Of a stretch of DNA of 64,000 bases, positions 17,702 to 26,736 are shown in pieces. Source of the stretch: Rhizobium sp. Root708 (GTDB lineage: Bacteria > Pseudomonadota > Alphaproteobacteria > Rhizobiales > Rhizobiaceae); contig NZ_LMHV01000023.1 of assembly GCF_001429725.1 (NCBI RefSeq), positions 767 through 64,766 of the forward strand, written 5' to 3'. Below the pieces are notes generated by a model that was not told where the DNA came from, did no database searches, and saw only the letters and a list, made by a program, of their open reading frames with translations. The stretch's first letter is position 1; each line of letters opens with the position of its first letter. A program made the translations under genes and the position numbers.

Positions 17702-18669
17702 GCGACGAGTTGATCCTTGGTATTGATGGTGGTGGAACCAAGACGCTTGTCACTCTTATGGACCGCGGTGGAAGAGTGCTCGCCACCGAGCTGGGCGGCG
17801 GCGTCAACTCAATGGACAATCCCGAATGGCGGGCCGAACTGGAGCAGTGCACAGTGCCGTTTCGCGGGCGGCAACTGGCGGCGGTCGCTGCAGGTCTGCC
17901 CGTCTATGGTGAAGTGACGCATCTGTCGCTTTTGCTTGAGCAGGCGATCGCGCAGATCTTCCCGGGCGTACCGGCAGCGATACTGAACGACGTGGAAGCG
18001 GCCCACCTCGGCGCCTTTGCCGACGGTGCTGGCGTTCTCGTGCTCTCCGGGACCGGATCCATGGCTTGGGCGCGAGACACCGAAGGGCGCTCGGTACGCA
18101 CAGGCGGATGGGGCGATGTCATCGGTGACGAGGGTAGCAGCTATTGGATCGGGCGGCTCGCGCTTCAGCTGGTCAGCCAAAGTCTCGACGGGCGTTCTGA
18201 ACCAACGAACTTAGCACAAGCCGTATTCGACCATCTGGACCTTGATCTGTCGGATGCGATGAATGCGCTCGGCGATTGGGCAACATCGCTTTCGAAACCA
18301 CGGCCGAGCATTGCTGCGTTGTCGGCGGTCGTCGACCAATCGGCGAGGAATGGCGATAACGTTGCCCTCGGGTTGCTTGAGCGTGCCGCCGACGAACTCG
18401 CCAAACACCACAAGGCAATCGCTGGCCACTGCGGCCCGGGTGCCGATTGGACCTATGCGGGCGGCACATTCGCGAGCCACTTCCTGCTCGAAGCGCTTGA
18501 GCGCCGTATCGGCAGCGCGGCGATTACCCCCCGGCTTCCTCCTATCGGTGGCGCGCTTCTGGCCGCTGCCAAACTCCTCGACTGGTCCGTTGATGACCGT
18601 TGGGTCGAAAATGTCGCCATCTCGCTCAGGGAGGCGATCCCGCAGTCACGAAATCCGAAGCATCAATAA
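17698..18669 (+). CDS. BadF/BadG-family sugar kinase, N-acetylglucosamine kinase-like
   Basis: A 323-residue ASKHA-fold kinase. The first phosphate loop is GIDGGGTKTLVTL, the second VLVLSGTGSMAWARD near residue 113, followed by GGWGDVIGDEGSSYWIGR, characteristic of eukaryote-type GlcNAc kinases. GTG start overlaps the DeoR stop. It would phosphorylate the imported amino sugar, since the transporter here is ABC and not a phosphotransferase system. The epimer preference (GlcN, GalN or their N-acetyl forms) cannot be read from sequence alone. Confidence 0.82.
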   Translation: MSDELILGIDGGGTKTLVTLMDRGGRVLATELGGGVNSMDNPEWRAELEQCTVPFRGRQLAAVAAGLPVYGEVTHLSLLLEQAIAQIFPGVPAAILNDVEAAHLGAFADGAGVLVLSGTGSMAWARDTEGRSVRTGGWGDVIGDEGSSYWIGRLALQLVSQSLDGRSEPTNLAQAVFDHLDLDLSDAMNALGDWATSLSKPRPSIAALSAVVDQSARNGDNVALGLLERAADELAKHHKAIAGHCGPGADWTYAGGTFASHFLLEALERRIGSAAITPRLPPIGGALLAAAKLLDWSVDDRWVENVAISLREAIPQSRNPKHQ

Positions 18670-18686
18670 AAACGAAGGATGGGAAC

Positions 18687-19943
18687 ATGCGTAGAATTAT
18701 CATGCCACTGCTTGCCTCAGCCGCGCTGCTTGCCGCCGTTCCGGCAGGGGCGGAAGATTCCAAGCCTCTGAAGGGAGAGAGCATCACGGTCCTTATGCCC
18801 TCGCCGCAGGGGCCAAACATCGCCGCCGATTTTGAAGCTGAAACAGGTATTCACGTCGATCTGCAGACACTCTCCTGGGACGACATCCGACCCAAGCTGG
18901 TCACCGCACTGGTGGCGGGAACCGCACCAGCCGATGTGACGGAATTCGACTGGTCCTGGACAGGGCAGTTCAGCGCCGCCGGCTGGTACATGCCACTCAA
19001 CGACGTGATCGATGCGGATACGGTCAGCGATATCGGCGTCGCCAAAATCTTCACTGTCGACGGGAAATTGCTCGGCGTACCCTATACCAACGACTTCCGT
19101 GTGATGCTGGTCAACAAGAAGCACTTTGCGGATGCTGGCATCACGCAGATGCCGAAGACATTGGACGAGCTCGTCGCGACGGCGAAGAAGATCAAGGAAA
19201 AAGGCATCTCGACCTATCCGGTTGGCCTGCCCTTGTCGGCGACCGAAGGCGCATCCACGAGTTGGTACCTGCTGACGAAGGCGTTCGGCGGCGAGTTGTT
19301 CGACAAGGATTTCAACCCGCTTTTCACGAAGCCCGATTCCGCCGGTTACAAGGCTCTGGCGTTCGAACTGATGCTGCTGAAGGAGGGCCTTGTTGATCCC
19401 GCATCGACTGGCCTGAAGGACAGCCAGATCAACGAAAGCATGTTTGCTCAGGGGATCACCAGCATCATGATCTCCGGTGAACCCGGTCGCCTCGGCCAGA
19501 TGAACGATCCGAAGCAATCGAAGGTCGCGGGCCAGGTCGAAGCGATCCTGGTTCCAACGGAGAGCGGCACCACCCGCAGCTTCGGCCTGCCCGAGGCGCT
19601 TGCGATCCCCAATGTCTCGCCAAACAAGGAAGCAGCTGTCGCCTTCGTGAAGTGGTTCACCACCCGGCAGTTCCAGAAAAAGAACGTCGAGAACGGCTTC
19701 CTGCCTACTCGCACGTCGGCCCTTTCCGACCTGAATTCGGAAGGCAAGCTCAACAGCGGCGACGCGCTGGTCGCGCAATCCAAAACGGTTGAGGCGCTGT
19801 TCCCGCAGGGTACGCCTCCTTGGTACCCGCAGTTTTCCAGCGGTGTGAACACCGCGATCAACAGCGCGGCCAAGGGCCAGATGACCGTCGACCAGGCTGT
19901 CGAAAGCATCGCTTACGCTGCCAAGCAGGCAATGGCACAATGA
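18687..19943 (+). CDS. ABC sugar-binding protein
   Basis: A 418-residue periplasmic binding protein of the family 1 extracellular solute type. A signal peptide (IIMPLLASAALLAAVPAGAE) is followed by GESITVLMPSPQGPNIAADF and GTAPADVTEFDWSWTGQF, the usual pattern for oligosaccharide or amino-sugar binders. ATG at 18687 has GGATGGGA just upstream; a longer reading from 18600 lacks a signal peptide. Its stop overlaps the first permease gene, which confirms it feeds that transporter. Confidence 0.88.
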   Translation: MRRIIMPLLASAALLAAVPAGAEDSKPLKGESITVLMPSPQGPNIAADFEAETGIHVDLQTLSWDDIRPKLVTALVAGTAPADVTEFDWSWTGQFSAAGWYMPLNDVIDADTVSDIGVAKIFTVDGKLLGVPYTNDFRVMLVNKKHFADAGITQMPKTLDELVATAKKIKEKGISTYPVGLPLSATEGASTSWYLLTKAFGGELFDKDFNPLFTKPDSAGYKALAFELMLLKEGLVDPASTGLKDSQINESMFAQGITSIMISGEPGRLGQMNDPKQSKVAGQVEAILVPTESGTTRSFGLPEALAIPNVSPNKEAAVAFVKWFTTRQFQKKNVENGFLPTRTSALSDLNSEGKLNSGDALVAQSKTVEALFPQGTPPWYPQFSSGVNTAINSAAKGQMTVDQAVESIAYAAKQAMAQ

Positions 19944-20857
19944 CCGTTGCCGCCTCCGAAGGGGCGCTCAACAAGCGGGGTGTCGGCTTAAATGCCGACA
20001 TCAGCCTCGGTATCCTGCTCGTCCTGCCGATCGTCGTCACCATGGCGGCGCTCGTCTTCTACCCGATGGGCCGCACCCTCTGGGACAGCTTTCACCGGGT
20101 CAATCCGATGCAGGCCGGCACGCCGTTCGTCGGTTTGGAAAACTACACACGAATGCTGTCTGACGGCCAGCTTGCGACCACCTGGGCCAACACGCTCATC
20201 TATGTCGCGTTGGCCGTCGTTGCCGAGACTGTTTTTGGTGTTCTCGCAGCCGCGTTGATCAACCAGCTCAGGACCGGCAGACAATGGGTTCTGGCCGCGG
20301 TCATTCTTCCCTGGGCGCTGCCGGGGGTGGTCAACTCTGTCATATGGTTGTGGATCTATCAGCCGGGCGCTGGACTGCTGAACGGTATCCTGTCCGCAAT
20401 GGGGTTGCCCTTTGATAATCACGTCTGGTTCAACGATCGCACCAGCGCGCTCATTGCGGTAACCGTCGTGCATGTGTGGCGCATGATGCCGCTGACGATC
20501 GTGATCGTGTTGGCGGCCATGCAGAGCATCCCCGCTCATCTCTATGAGGCGGCGCGTATCGACGGCGCCACGCGGCCGCAGATGTTTGCCCTCGTCACGC
20601 TTCCGCTGGTGCGCAGCGCCATTGCGGTCGCAATGACCAACGCAACGGTGAACGCCTTCAATCTCTTCGACGAGGCCTGGGTGCTTGCGGGCTCCAGCCT
20701 GGAGACACGACCCATCCTCGTTCAAATCTACCTGGAAACATTCCAGAACCTTCGGTTCTCCTACGGCATGGCGCTGTCGGTGGTCATCACCTTCGTCTCC
20801 CTGCTCGTCTCGCTCATCTACGTCCTTCGCGTCTATCGCAACACACGGTTCGACTGA
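19940..20857 (+). CDS. ABC sugar permease 1 (MalF/UgpA type)
   Basis: A 305-residue inner-membrane permease with six hydrophobic segments and the EAA loop YEAARIDGATRPQMFALVTL near residue 205, where the ATPase docks. Start ATG overlaps the stop of the binding-protein gene (ATGA), giving tight coupling. Together with the next permease, it forms the membrane channel of the amino-sugar importer. Confidence 0.88.
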   Translation: MTVAASEGALNKRGVGLNADISLGILLVLPIVVTMAALVFYPMGRTLWDSFHRVNPMQAGTPFVGLENYTRMLSDGQLATTWANTLIYVALAVVAETVFGVLAAALINQLRTGRQWVLAAVILPWALPGVVNSVIWLWIYQPGAGLLNGILSAMGLPFDNHVWFNDRTSALIAVTVVHVWRMMPLTIVIVLAAMQSIPAHLYEAARIDGATRPQMFALVTLPLVRSAIAVAMTNATVNAFNLFDEAWVLAGSSLETRPILVQIYLETFQNLRFSYGMALSVVITFVSLLVSLIYVLRVYRNTRFD

Positions 20858-21714
20858 TGAAACCCAGCCTCCTCTATCGTTTGCTGATTTGGGCCGGCGT
20901 CGGTCTCTTGCTCCTGTGGTCCCTTGGCCCGATTTACTGGACCATCGCAAGCTCCGTCACCCCGACGGAGGACTTCTCGACCAGACCGATCAACTTCTTC
21001 CCGCAGCATTTCACCCTGGACCACTACTCGCGCCTGCTCGGCGTGAACATCGATCGCATTGGCGGTGTCGAGGTGTGGAAGCAGTTTCGCGCGGCACTTG
21101 TGAACAGTGTCATTACCTCGGCAGCCGCCACGATCCTCTGCGTCGCAATTTCCGCCCTCGGAGCCTATGCGTTCACGCGCATGCGCTTTCCGGGACGCCA
21201 GACACTTTTTGCGGCTGTTGTCGCGACGCTGGCGATCCCCGCATACGCGGTTCTGATCCCGCTCTACCAGATCATGATCAAGATGCATCTGGTCGATACA
21301 TATGTGGGCGTCGCCCTTATCTATGTATCCGCCTACCTGCCGCTATCGCTGTGGCTGCTTCGAAGCGTATTCGAGGCACTGCCGTTAGCGTTGGAGGAAG
21401 CTGCGCAACTCGACGGTGCCGGTCGTCTCTTCATCTTCTTCAACATCGTCTTGCCACTGGCCGGTCCGGGCCTGACTGCGGCAGCCATCCTGACCTTCCT
21501 CGGCGCCTGGGGTCAGTATCTCGTTCCCCTGATTTTCTCGCCGCAGGCCACCAAACCGCTGACGGTTCTCATTCCCGAGTTCGTCACGAAGAATTTCATC
21601 GACTACGGGCTGATTACGGCCAGCGGATCCATTGCGATCGTCATCCCTGCCCTCGTCGTCATTTTTCTCAACCGGTATCTCGTCAGCGGTCTGCTGGCCG
21701 GTTCGGTTAAGTAA
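20857..21714 (+). CDS. ABC sugar permease 2 (MalG/UgpE type)
   Basis: A 285-residue permease with six hydrophobic segments and the EAA loop LEEAAQLDGAGRLFIFFNIV near residue 180. Its ATG shares one base with the stop of permease 1 (TGATGA). The second membrane subunit of the same importer. Confidence 0.88.
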   Translation: MKPSLLYRLLIWAGVGLLLLWSLGPIYWTIASSVTPTEDFSTRPINFFPQHFTLDHYSRLLGVNIDRIGGVEVWKQFRAALVNSVITSAAATILCVAISALGAYAFTRMRFPGRQTLFAAVVATLAIPAYAVLIPLYQIMIKMHLVDTYVGVALIYVSAYLPLSLWLLRSVFEALPLALEEAAQLDGAGRLFIFFNIVLPLAGPGLTAAAILTFLGAWGQYLVPLIFSPQATKPLTVLIPEFVTKNFIDYGLITASGSIAIVIPALVVIFLNRYLVSGLLAGSVK

Positions 21715-21725
21715 ACGGAGACAAC

Positions 21726-22679
21726 ATGAATACGACCGAAAAGGTAATCCTCGAGCAATTCCCATTCTGGGAAAAGGCGCTGGGCTCGAACGGAGCTACG
21801 GAACGACGCGACCTGCTCGTCTATGTCGGCTGTGGCACGTCGTACTACCTGGCGCTGGCGCTTGCCGCCTATGCAAACCGGGCCGGTTACAAGGCGATTG
21901 CTGTTCCCGGCGCTGAATGGCTGAACGGACCGGCGTTCTACTGGCCCGAGTGGCAAAAGACCCATGTCGTTGCGATCTCGCGAAGTGGAGAGACGACGGA
22001 AACGGTGGCTGCCGCCAAGGCGAGCCGCGAAGCCGGTGCCTTTGTAACCGGATTGACGGTCGAAGCGGACAGCTCGCTTGCCCGGAACAGCGATCAGGTG
22101 GTCGCCTCGGCGACACACACTGACGAAGGCATCGTCATGACGGTGTCGGCAAGCCTGATGCTTTTGCTCGGCCTGCAAATGATCGGTCAGACGGTGTCAG
22201 CTTCAGTCGTCGCCTCCGCGCGTCAGCTGGCACTGGCCCTCGATGGCGCCCTGCCCAACAGCGTTCACCAGCGCTCCCATGTGGTCTTTCTTGGTAGCGG
22301 CCCTCTCTTCGGGATTGCCTCCGAAGGAGCTCTCAAGCTCATGGAAATGAGCCAGGTGATGACACAGGCTTTCCATCCGCTCGAATACAGGCACGGGCCC
22401 ATCAGTCTCGTCGACGAAAAGACGGCAGCCGTGATGCTTTACAGCCCCGACCAGAAGGTCGCCGAAGCAAAGCTCGTCGAAGAGCTGCGTGAAAAAGGCG
22501 CCTTCGTGATCGGCCTTGGTGGACCGGGCGATATCGAACTTGCGGTCGAGACAGGTCCGCGGCTGGAGGGGCTGGTGATGCTGCCGGCGCTGCAAATCCT
22601 CGGTGAACGTGCCGCTCAGGCACGTGGCATCGATACCATCTCCCCCCGTCATCTCACCAAGGTCGTGACATTGGCATGA
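21726..22679 (+). CDS. SIS-domain sugar isomerase/deaminase (AgaS-like)
   Basis: A 317-residue cytosolic protein with two SIS domains: VYVGCGTSYYLALALAAYAN with AISRSGETTETVAAAK in the first, and VFLGSGPLFGIASEGALKLM near residue 180 in the second. This is the isomerase half of glucosamine-6-phosphate synthase without the glutaminase part, as in AgaS, FrlB and related deaminases. In this setting the likely reaction is deamination and isomerisation of an amino-sugar 6-phosphate, for example galactosamine 6-phosphate to tagatose 6-phosphate. GGAGA precedes the ATG. Confidence 0.83.
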   Translation: MNTTEKVILEQFPFWEKALGSNGATERRDLLVYVGCGTSYYLALALAAYANRAGYKAIAVPGAEWLNGPAFYWPEWQKTHVVAISRSGETTETVAAAKASREAGAFVTGLTVEADSSLARNSDQVVASATHTDEGIVMTVSASLMLLLGLQMIGQTVSASVVASARQLALALDGALPNSVHQRSHVVFLGSGPLFGIASEGALKLMEMSQVMTQAFHPLEYRHGPISLVDEKTAAVMLYSPDQKVAEAKLVEELREKGAFVIGLGGPGDIELAVETGPRLEGLVMLPALQILGERAAQARGIDTISPRHLTKVVTLA

Positions 22680-23992
22680 GCGACACGTTCGAAGAAAACC
22701 GGCGCGTCGCCCTGGGACGGCTTCTCGGACAAAGAGCGATCCCCTTGCCACGCGGGATCACTTCCGTCTGCTCCGCCCACCCCATGGTGATCGAGGCAGC
22801 GCTGCGGCGGGCCTCTTCCGAACGGCGTGCGGTGCTGATCGAGGCGACCTGCAACCAGGTCAACCACGAGGGCGGATACACCGGCATGTCGCCGGCGGAC
22901 TTCCGGCATTTCATCGAGCGCATTGCTGCGGACGTCGGCTTCGACGTGGATCTGGTGGTCCTCGGCGGTGATCATCTTGGGCCGAACCCGTGGAAAACCC
23001 TGCCTGCCGACGAAGCCATGCGCCGTGCCGAGTTGATGGTGGCTGCCTATGTAGAGGCCGGTTTCGAAAAGCTGCACCTGGATACGTCCATGGGATGCGC
23101 TGGCGAGGTGCCGGCTCTGGCCGACGAATTGACCGCCGCAAGAGCCGCACGATTGACGGTAGTCGCCGAAGCCACCGCGGAGCGTATCGGTCGCCGGCCG
23201 CCAGTTTACGTCATAGGAACCGAGGTTCCGCCACCCGGCGGAGCAACTCATGCGCTGGACGAGCTCGACGTCACGCGGCCCGAAGCAGCACTTGCAACGC
23301 TTAGGGTTCACAGGCAAGCCTTCACGGCTGCCGGTGTGCAGTCCGCGCTGGAGCGGGTGATCGGTATCGTCGTGCAGCCCGGCGTCGAATTCGGCAACGA
23401 GAACGTCGTGCTTTACAAGCCCGACAAGGCCCGGAGCCTCGCCGCCGCTTTGACGGAAATGCCCGGCCTGCTCTTCGAAGCTCATTCTACCGATTATCAA
23501 CCGACCGCCGAACTCAGGGCACTGGTGGATGACGGCTTCGGGATTTTGAAGGTTGGCCCCGGCCTGACCTTCGCCCTGAGAGAAGCCCTCTATGGCCTGG
23601 CGGCGATTGCCAATCAGCTGGACGTTCAATCGCGGTCGACTTCCTTGCCCGCCACCATGGAGAAGGTCATGCTGGATCGCCCGGTTCACTGGTCCGGTCA
23701 CTATAGCGGGACCGAGGAAGAGCAGCGTCTGCAGCGTCATTTCAGCTACAGCGACCGAATCCGATATTACTGGCCGGACCGCCGTGCGTCGGACGCGATC
23801 GAAGATCTGCTCAAGAAGCTTCCCAAGTCGATCCCAGAAACCCTGATCAGCCAGCACCTCGGCCGGGTCTATCCGCAGGTAGTATCAGGAGCCGTTGCGC
23901 CATTTGCTCGCGATCTCTGCCTCGCGGCTATCGACCTCGCCCTAAGCCCTTACTCTAGGGCCACAGCCGAGCTCAATCATCACTCGCTTTAA
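22676..23992 (+). CDS. GatZ/KbaZ-family protein (tagatose-bisphosphate aldolase subunit)
   Basis: A 438-residue TIM-barrel protein of the GatZ/KbaZ family. Typical stretches are ITSVCSAHPMVIEAALRRAS, EATCNQVNHEGGYTGMSPAD and VVLGGDHLGPNPW. In enterobacteria this subunit stabilises the catalytic GatY/KbaY aldolase; the family was earlier annotated as tagatose 6-phosphate kinase. No GatY/KbaY gene is found in the window, so the partner lies elsewhere or this protein has a stand-alone role. Start overlaps the SIS gene stop as ATGA. Confidence 0.87.
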   Translation: MSDTFEENRRVALGRLLGQRAIPLPRGITSVCSAHPMVIEAALRRASSERRAVLIEATCNQVNHEGGYTGMSPADFRHFIERIAADVGFDVDLVVLGGDHLGPNPWKTLPADEAMRRAELMVAAYVEAGFEKLHLDTSMGCAGEVPALADELTAARAARLTVVAEATAERIGRRPPVYVIGTEVPPPGGATHALDELDVTRPEAALATLRVHRQAFTAAGVQSALERVIGIVVQPGVEFGNENVVLYKPDKARSLAAALTEMPGLLFEAHSTDYQPTAELRALVDDGFGILKVGPGLTFALREALYGLAAIANQLDVQSRSTSLPATMEKVMLDRPVHWSGHYSGTEEEQRLQRHFSYSDRIRYYWPDRRASDAIEDLLKKLPKSIPETLISQHLGRVYPQVVSGAVAPFARDLCLAAIDLALSPYSRATAELNHHSL

Positions 23993-24015
23993 AATCAATC
24001 TCGCCGGAGGCGGTC

Positions 24016-25086
24016 ATGGCATCAGTAAGCGTCACAAACGCTCGCAAGAACTACGGTCATTTCGAAGTGCTGCATGGGGTCGATATTGACATCCGGGATG
24101 GGGAGTTCGTGATCCTTGTCGGCCCCTCCGGCTGCGGCAAATCCACACTGCTGCGCATGATCGCCGGACTAGAGGAAATTTCCAGCGGGCGCATCGCAAT
24201 CGATAGCCGCGTGGTCAACGACGTTGCTCCGAAGGAGCGCGACATCGCCATGGTTTTCCAGTCCTATGCGCTCTATCCTCACATGACGGTCGAGGCGAAC
24301 ATGGGCTTTTCGCTCAGGTTGGCCAAGGCGCCGAAGGAAGAGATACGGCAGCGCGTTCGTGAGGCTGCGCAAATCCTCGGTCTGGAGAGCCTGCTGGAGC
24401 GCTATCCGAGAAACCTGTCGGGTGGTCAGCGGCAGCGTGTCGCCATGGGACGGGCAATCGTGCGCCAACCTCAGGTCTTCCTCTTCGACGAACCCCTCTC
24501 CAACCTTGACGCCAAGCTGCGCGTACAGATGCGCTCCGAGATCAAGCAGCTGCACCAGCGGCTGAAGACGACCACGATCTACGTCACGCACGATCAGATC
24601 GAAGCGATGACGATGGCCGACCGGATCGTCGTGATGCGCGACGGTTATGTCGAGCAGATCGGGTCACCCCTGGAGCTTTATGATCGGCCCGCGAACCTTT
24701 TCGTCGCCGGCTTCATCGGTTCGCCTGGCATGAACTTCATAGAAGGCAAAGTTAGCGCCGATGGGCCTATCGAATTCATCGCCGACGGTGGCCCGCGGCT
24801 GCCGATCCTGGAGAATACGCCCGCGGCGCGAGGACAGGAAGTGATCTACGGCATTCGTCCGGAGCACATCTTCATAAATCAGGGCGGAGCACAGGGCGAA
24901 GTTGCCGTGGTCGAACCAACAGGCGCCGAGACGCAGATCACCGCGGCTCTCGCCGGAACGAACATCGTCGCTACGGTTCGCGAAAGGTTGAATCTCCACG
25001 CGGGCGATACAATCTCGCTTCAGCCGAATCTCAGCAAGGTGCATCTCTTCGACGCGAAGACCGAGAGACGCTTGTCGGCAGGTTAG
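24016..25086 (+). CDS. ABC transporter ATPase, UgpC/MalK type
   Basis: A 356-residue ATPase that powers the sugar importer. Walker A is GPSGCGKST near residue 38, the signature is LSGGQRQRVAMGRAIVRQP, Walker B is VFLFDEPLSNLDAKLR, and the switch histidine is in YVTHDQIEAM. The C-terminal region from about residue 235 is the TOBE regulatory domain (YGIRPEHI). GGAGG precedes the ATG, 23 bases after GatZ. It is the last gene of the amino-sugar operon. Confidence 0.9.
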   Translation: MASVSVTNARKNYGHFEVLHGVDIDIRDGEFVILVGPSGCGKSTLLRMIAGLEEISSGRIAIDSRVVNDVAPKERDIAMVFQSYALYPHMTVEANMGFSLRLAKAPKEEIRQRVREAAQILGLESLLERYPRNLSGGQRQRVAMGRAIVRQPQVFLFDEPLSNLDAKLRVQMRSEIKQLHQRLKTTTIYVTHDQIEAMTMADRIVVMRDGYVEQIGSPLELYDRPANLFVAGFIGSPGMNFIEGKVSADGPIEFIADGGPRLPILENTPAARGQEVIYGIRPEHIFINQGGAQGEVAVVEPTGAETQITAALAGTNIVATVRERLNLHAGDTISLQPNLSKVHLFDAKTERRLSAG

Positions 25087-25122
25087 AAAAAGGCATCGAA
25101 CCGAATTCGCTGCCTCGCCCGA

Positions 25123-25617
25123 TCAATTGACCGGCTTGATGGACGCCACGATCGCTTTCACTTCAGCGTCGTGCTTGTCTTCCTCGCCCTTGTTGCCCCA
25201 ATAGGTGACGACAAGTGCCTTGTTCTGAGATGTCTGCACGAAGAGCAGACCGACGCTGACGGGGCCGTCCTCGTCCTTGCCGTCCCACTCGATCGTCGTC
25301 ATGTTCATGCCGTTCACCTCGGTGACCGGCGTGTCTTTCTGCGTTGACGGATCGATGTTGACCCCGTTCTTCGTCAGGAAATCCACAGCGTCGGAGACGA
25401 CCTTTTCGATCGAGCCGTTGTCGGCGACATCGGCGGAAAGATAGACAGCCGAGTCGGCCGACGTCGCTTCGATGCCGCTCTCTGTTTCACTGGGTCCCCA
25501 GCTGTCGGGGATGGTAATGCTGGCGATGGGCGCGTCGCTTGGGAATTTCAGCGTTGCCGCATGGGCGAAAGCGGGAATGGTGAATGCGAGCAGTGCAAGG
25601 GCAATGGTTCTATTCAT
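25123..25617 (-). CDS. Secreted hypothetical protein
   Basis: A 164-residue protein with a signal peptide (ALALLAFTIPAFAHA) and a single compact domain; ITIPDSWGPSETESGIEATS and the C-terminal VKAIVASIKPVN suggest a periplasmic alpha/beta domain resembling PsbP or DcrB folds, though I cannot confirm this. No cysteine lipobox is seen. AAGGA precedes the ATG. It is convergent with the sugar ATPase gene and not part of that operon. Confidence 0.65.
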   Translation of the reverse strand: MNRTIALALLAFTIPAFAHAATLKFPSDAPIASITIPDSWGPSETESGIEATSADSAVYLSADVADNGSIEKVVSDAVDFLTKNGVNIDPSTQKDTPVTEVNGMNMTTIEWDGKDEDGPVSVGLLFVQTSQNKALVVTYWGNKGEEDKHDAEVKAIVASIKPVN

Positions 25618-25812
25618 CGGAGAATCCTTGGGGGGGCACGAGCGACGAATAGCGCCGATACCTTAATATCCCACCTCAATCCGGCGAGATATTCGACAAA
25701 AAACCGACATCACCGGCGCGCCAGAATCCATACGACATCACTCTGCTGAAGGCATGCGATGCAAACGGCTCTGCGAGGTCGGCGGTTCCGCCGTGCGCGT
25801 TCGAAGGTCGCC

Positions 25813-26715
25813 TTATTGTTGCGACGCGGGCTTGCGTGCCGAGATCACCAGCCGCCGTTCCCAGGCGACAAGCACGATGCTGGATCCGACAATCAGAAGC
25901 GCACCGACAAAGACGTTGGGCGTCGGAATTTCAGCCCAGATCGCATAGCCATAAACGAACGCCCAGATGAGCCCCGTATATTCCACCGGCGCGAGCGCGG
26001 AGGCTGGTGCATGGCGAAAGCCCTCGTAAAGCAGGAACTGGCCAATCGTTGCGACCACACCGAGCGCAATCATCAGCATCCAGCCGGTGGCGTCGGGTGT
26101 TTTCCATATCCACGGGAACGAGACTGCGCATGCGAGGCCGAACAGCAGGCTCGTGGCATACATCTGCGTCAGCGTGCTTTCGCTTCGGCTGACCAGCCGG
26201 ACAAGAATCGTGCTCCATGCCCAGCAAAGGCCCGCCACGATGCACATGGCGGCTGGGATGAGGTTCGGGGAATGTGTCGGATTGGCCGCGACCAACACGC
26301 CGACGAAACCTCCCACGCCGGCGATCCAGCGCCCTACCCCGACGGTTTCCTTCAAAACGATGATCGACAGGAAAATCGTGATGATCGGAGCCGAGAAATA
26401 GAGTGTGGTGAGCTCCGCCAGGCCGATATGACGCGCAGCATTGTAGAACAGCAGCCACGCGATAAGCATGAGGGCGGCGCGAAGAACGACCGTGTTCCGA
26501 TAAGGGCTTTTGAAGATCGAGGGGTGACGGCGATAGCGCAGAAGCACACCGGTCACCAGCACGATCACCAGACTGCGCATGAACAGGATCTGCGGAACCT
26601 CATAATCGGCCACAAGCCATTTCACCAAGGCATCCTGCAACGCGAAGCAGGCATATCCCGCGGACGCCAGCGCAATACCCACTAGAGGGCTCGCGGTGGT
26701 TTTTCCAAAAGTCAT
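25813..26715 (-). CDS. EamA/DMT-family exporter
   Basis: A 300-residue membrane protein with ten hydrophobic segments in two EamA repeats; the second begins near AMCIVAGLCWAWSTILVRLV. Members export amino acids or related metabolites. GAGG precedes the ATG. It starts 21 bases after the stop of the upstream flavin oxidase gene on the same strand, so the two are likely one operon and may act on the same amine or amino acid. Confidence 0.82.
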   Translation of the reverse strand: MTFGKTTASPLVGIALASAGYACFALQDALVKWLVADYEVPQILFMRSLVIVLVTGVLLRYRRHPSIFKSPYRNTVVLRAALMLIAWLLFYNAARHIGLAELTTLYFSAPIITIFLSIIVLKETVGVGRWIAGVGGFVGVLVAANPTHSPNLIPAAMCIVAGLCWAWSTILVRLVSRSESTLTQMYATSLLFGLACAVSFPWIWKTPDATGWMLMIALGVVATIGQFLLYEGFRHAPASALAPVEYTGLIWAFVYGYAIWAEIPTPNVFVGALLIVGSSIVLVAWERRLVISARKPASQQ

Positions 26716-26736
26716 AAAAGAACCTCGTAAAACATA

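Noticed and set aside
18717..19940. 407-codon minus-strand frame
   Set aside because: Exact antisense of the sugar-binding-protein gene; no family features and unlikely composition.
22649..23857. 402-codon minus-strand frame
   Set aside because: Antisense of GatZ; the sense frame has clear family motifs and operon overlaps.
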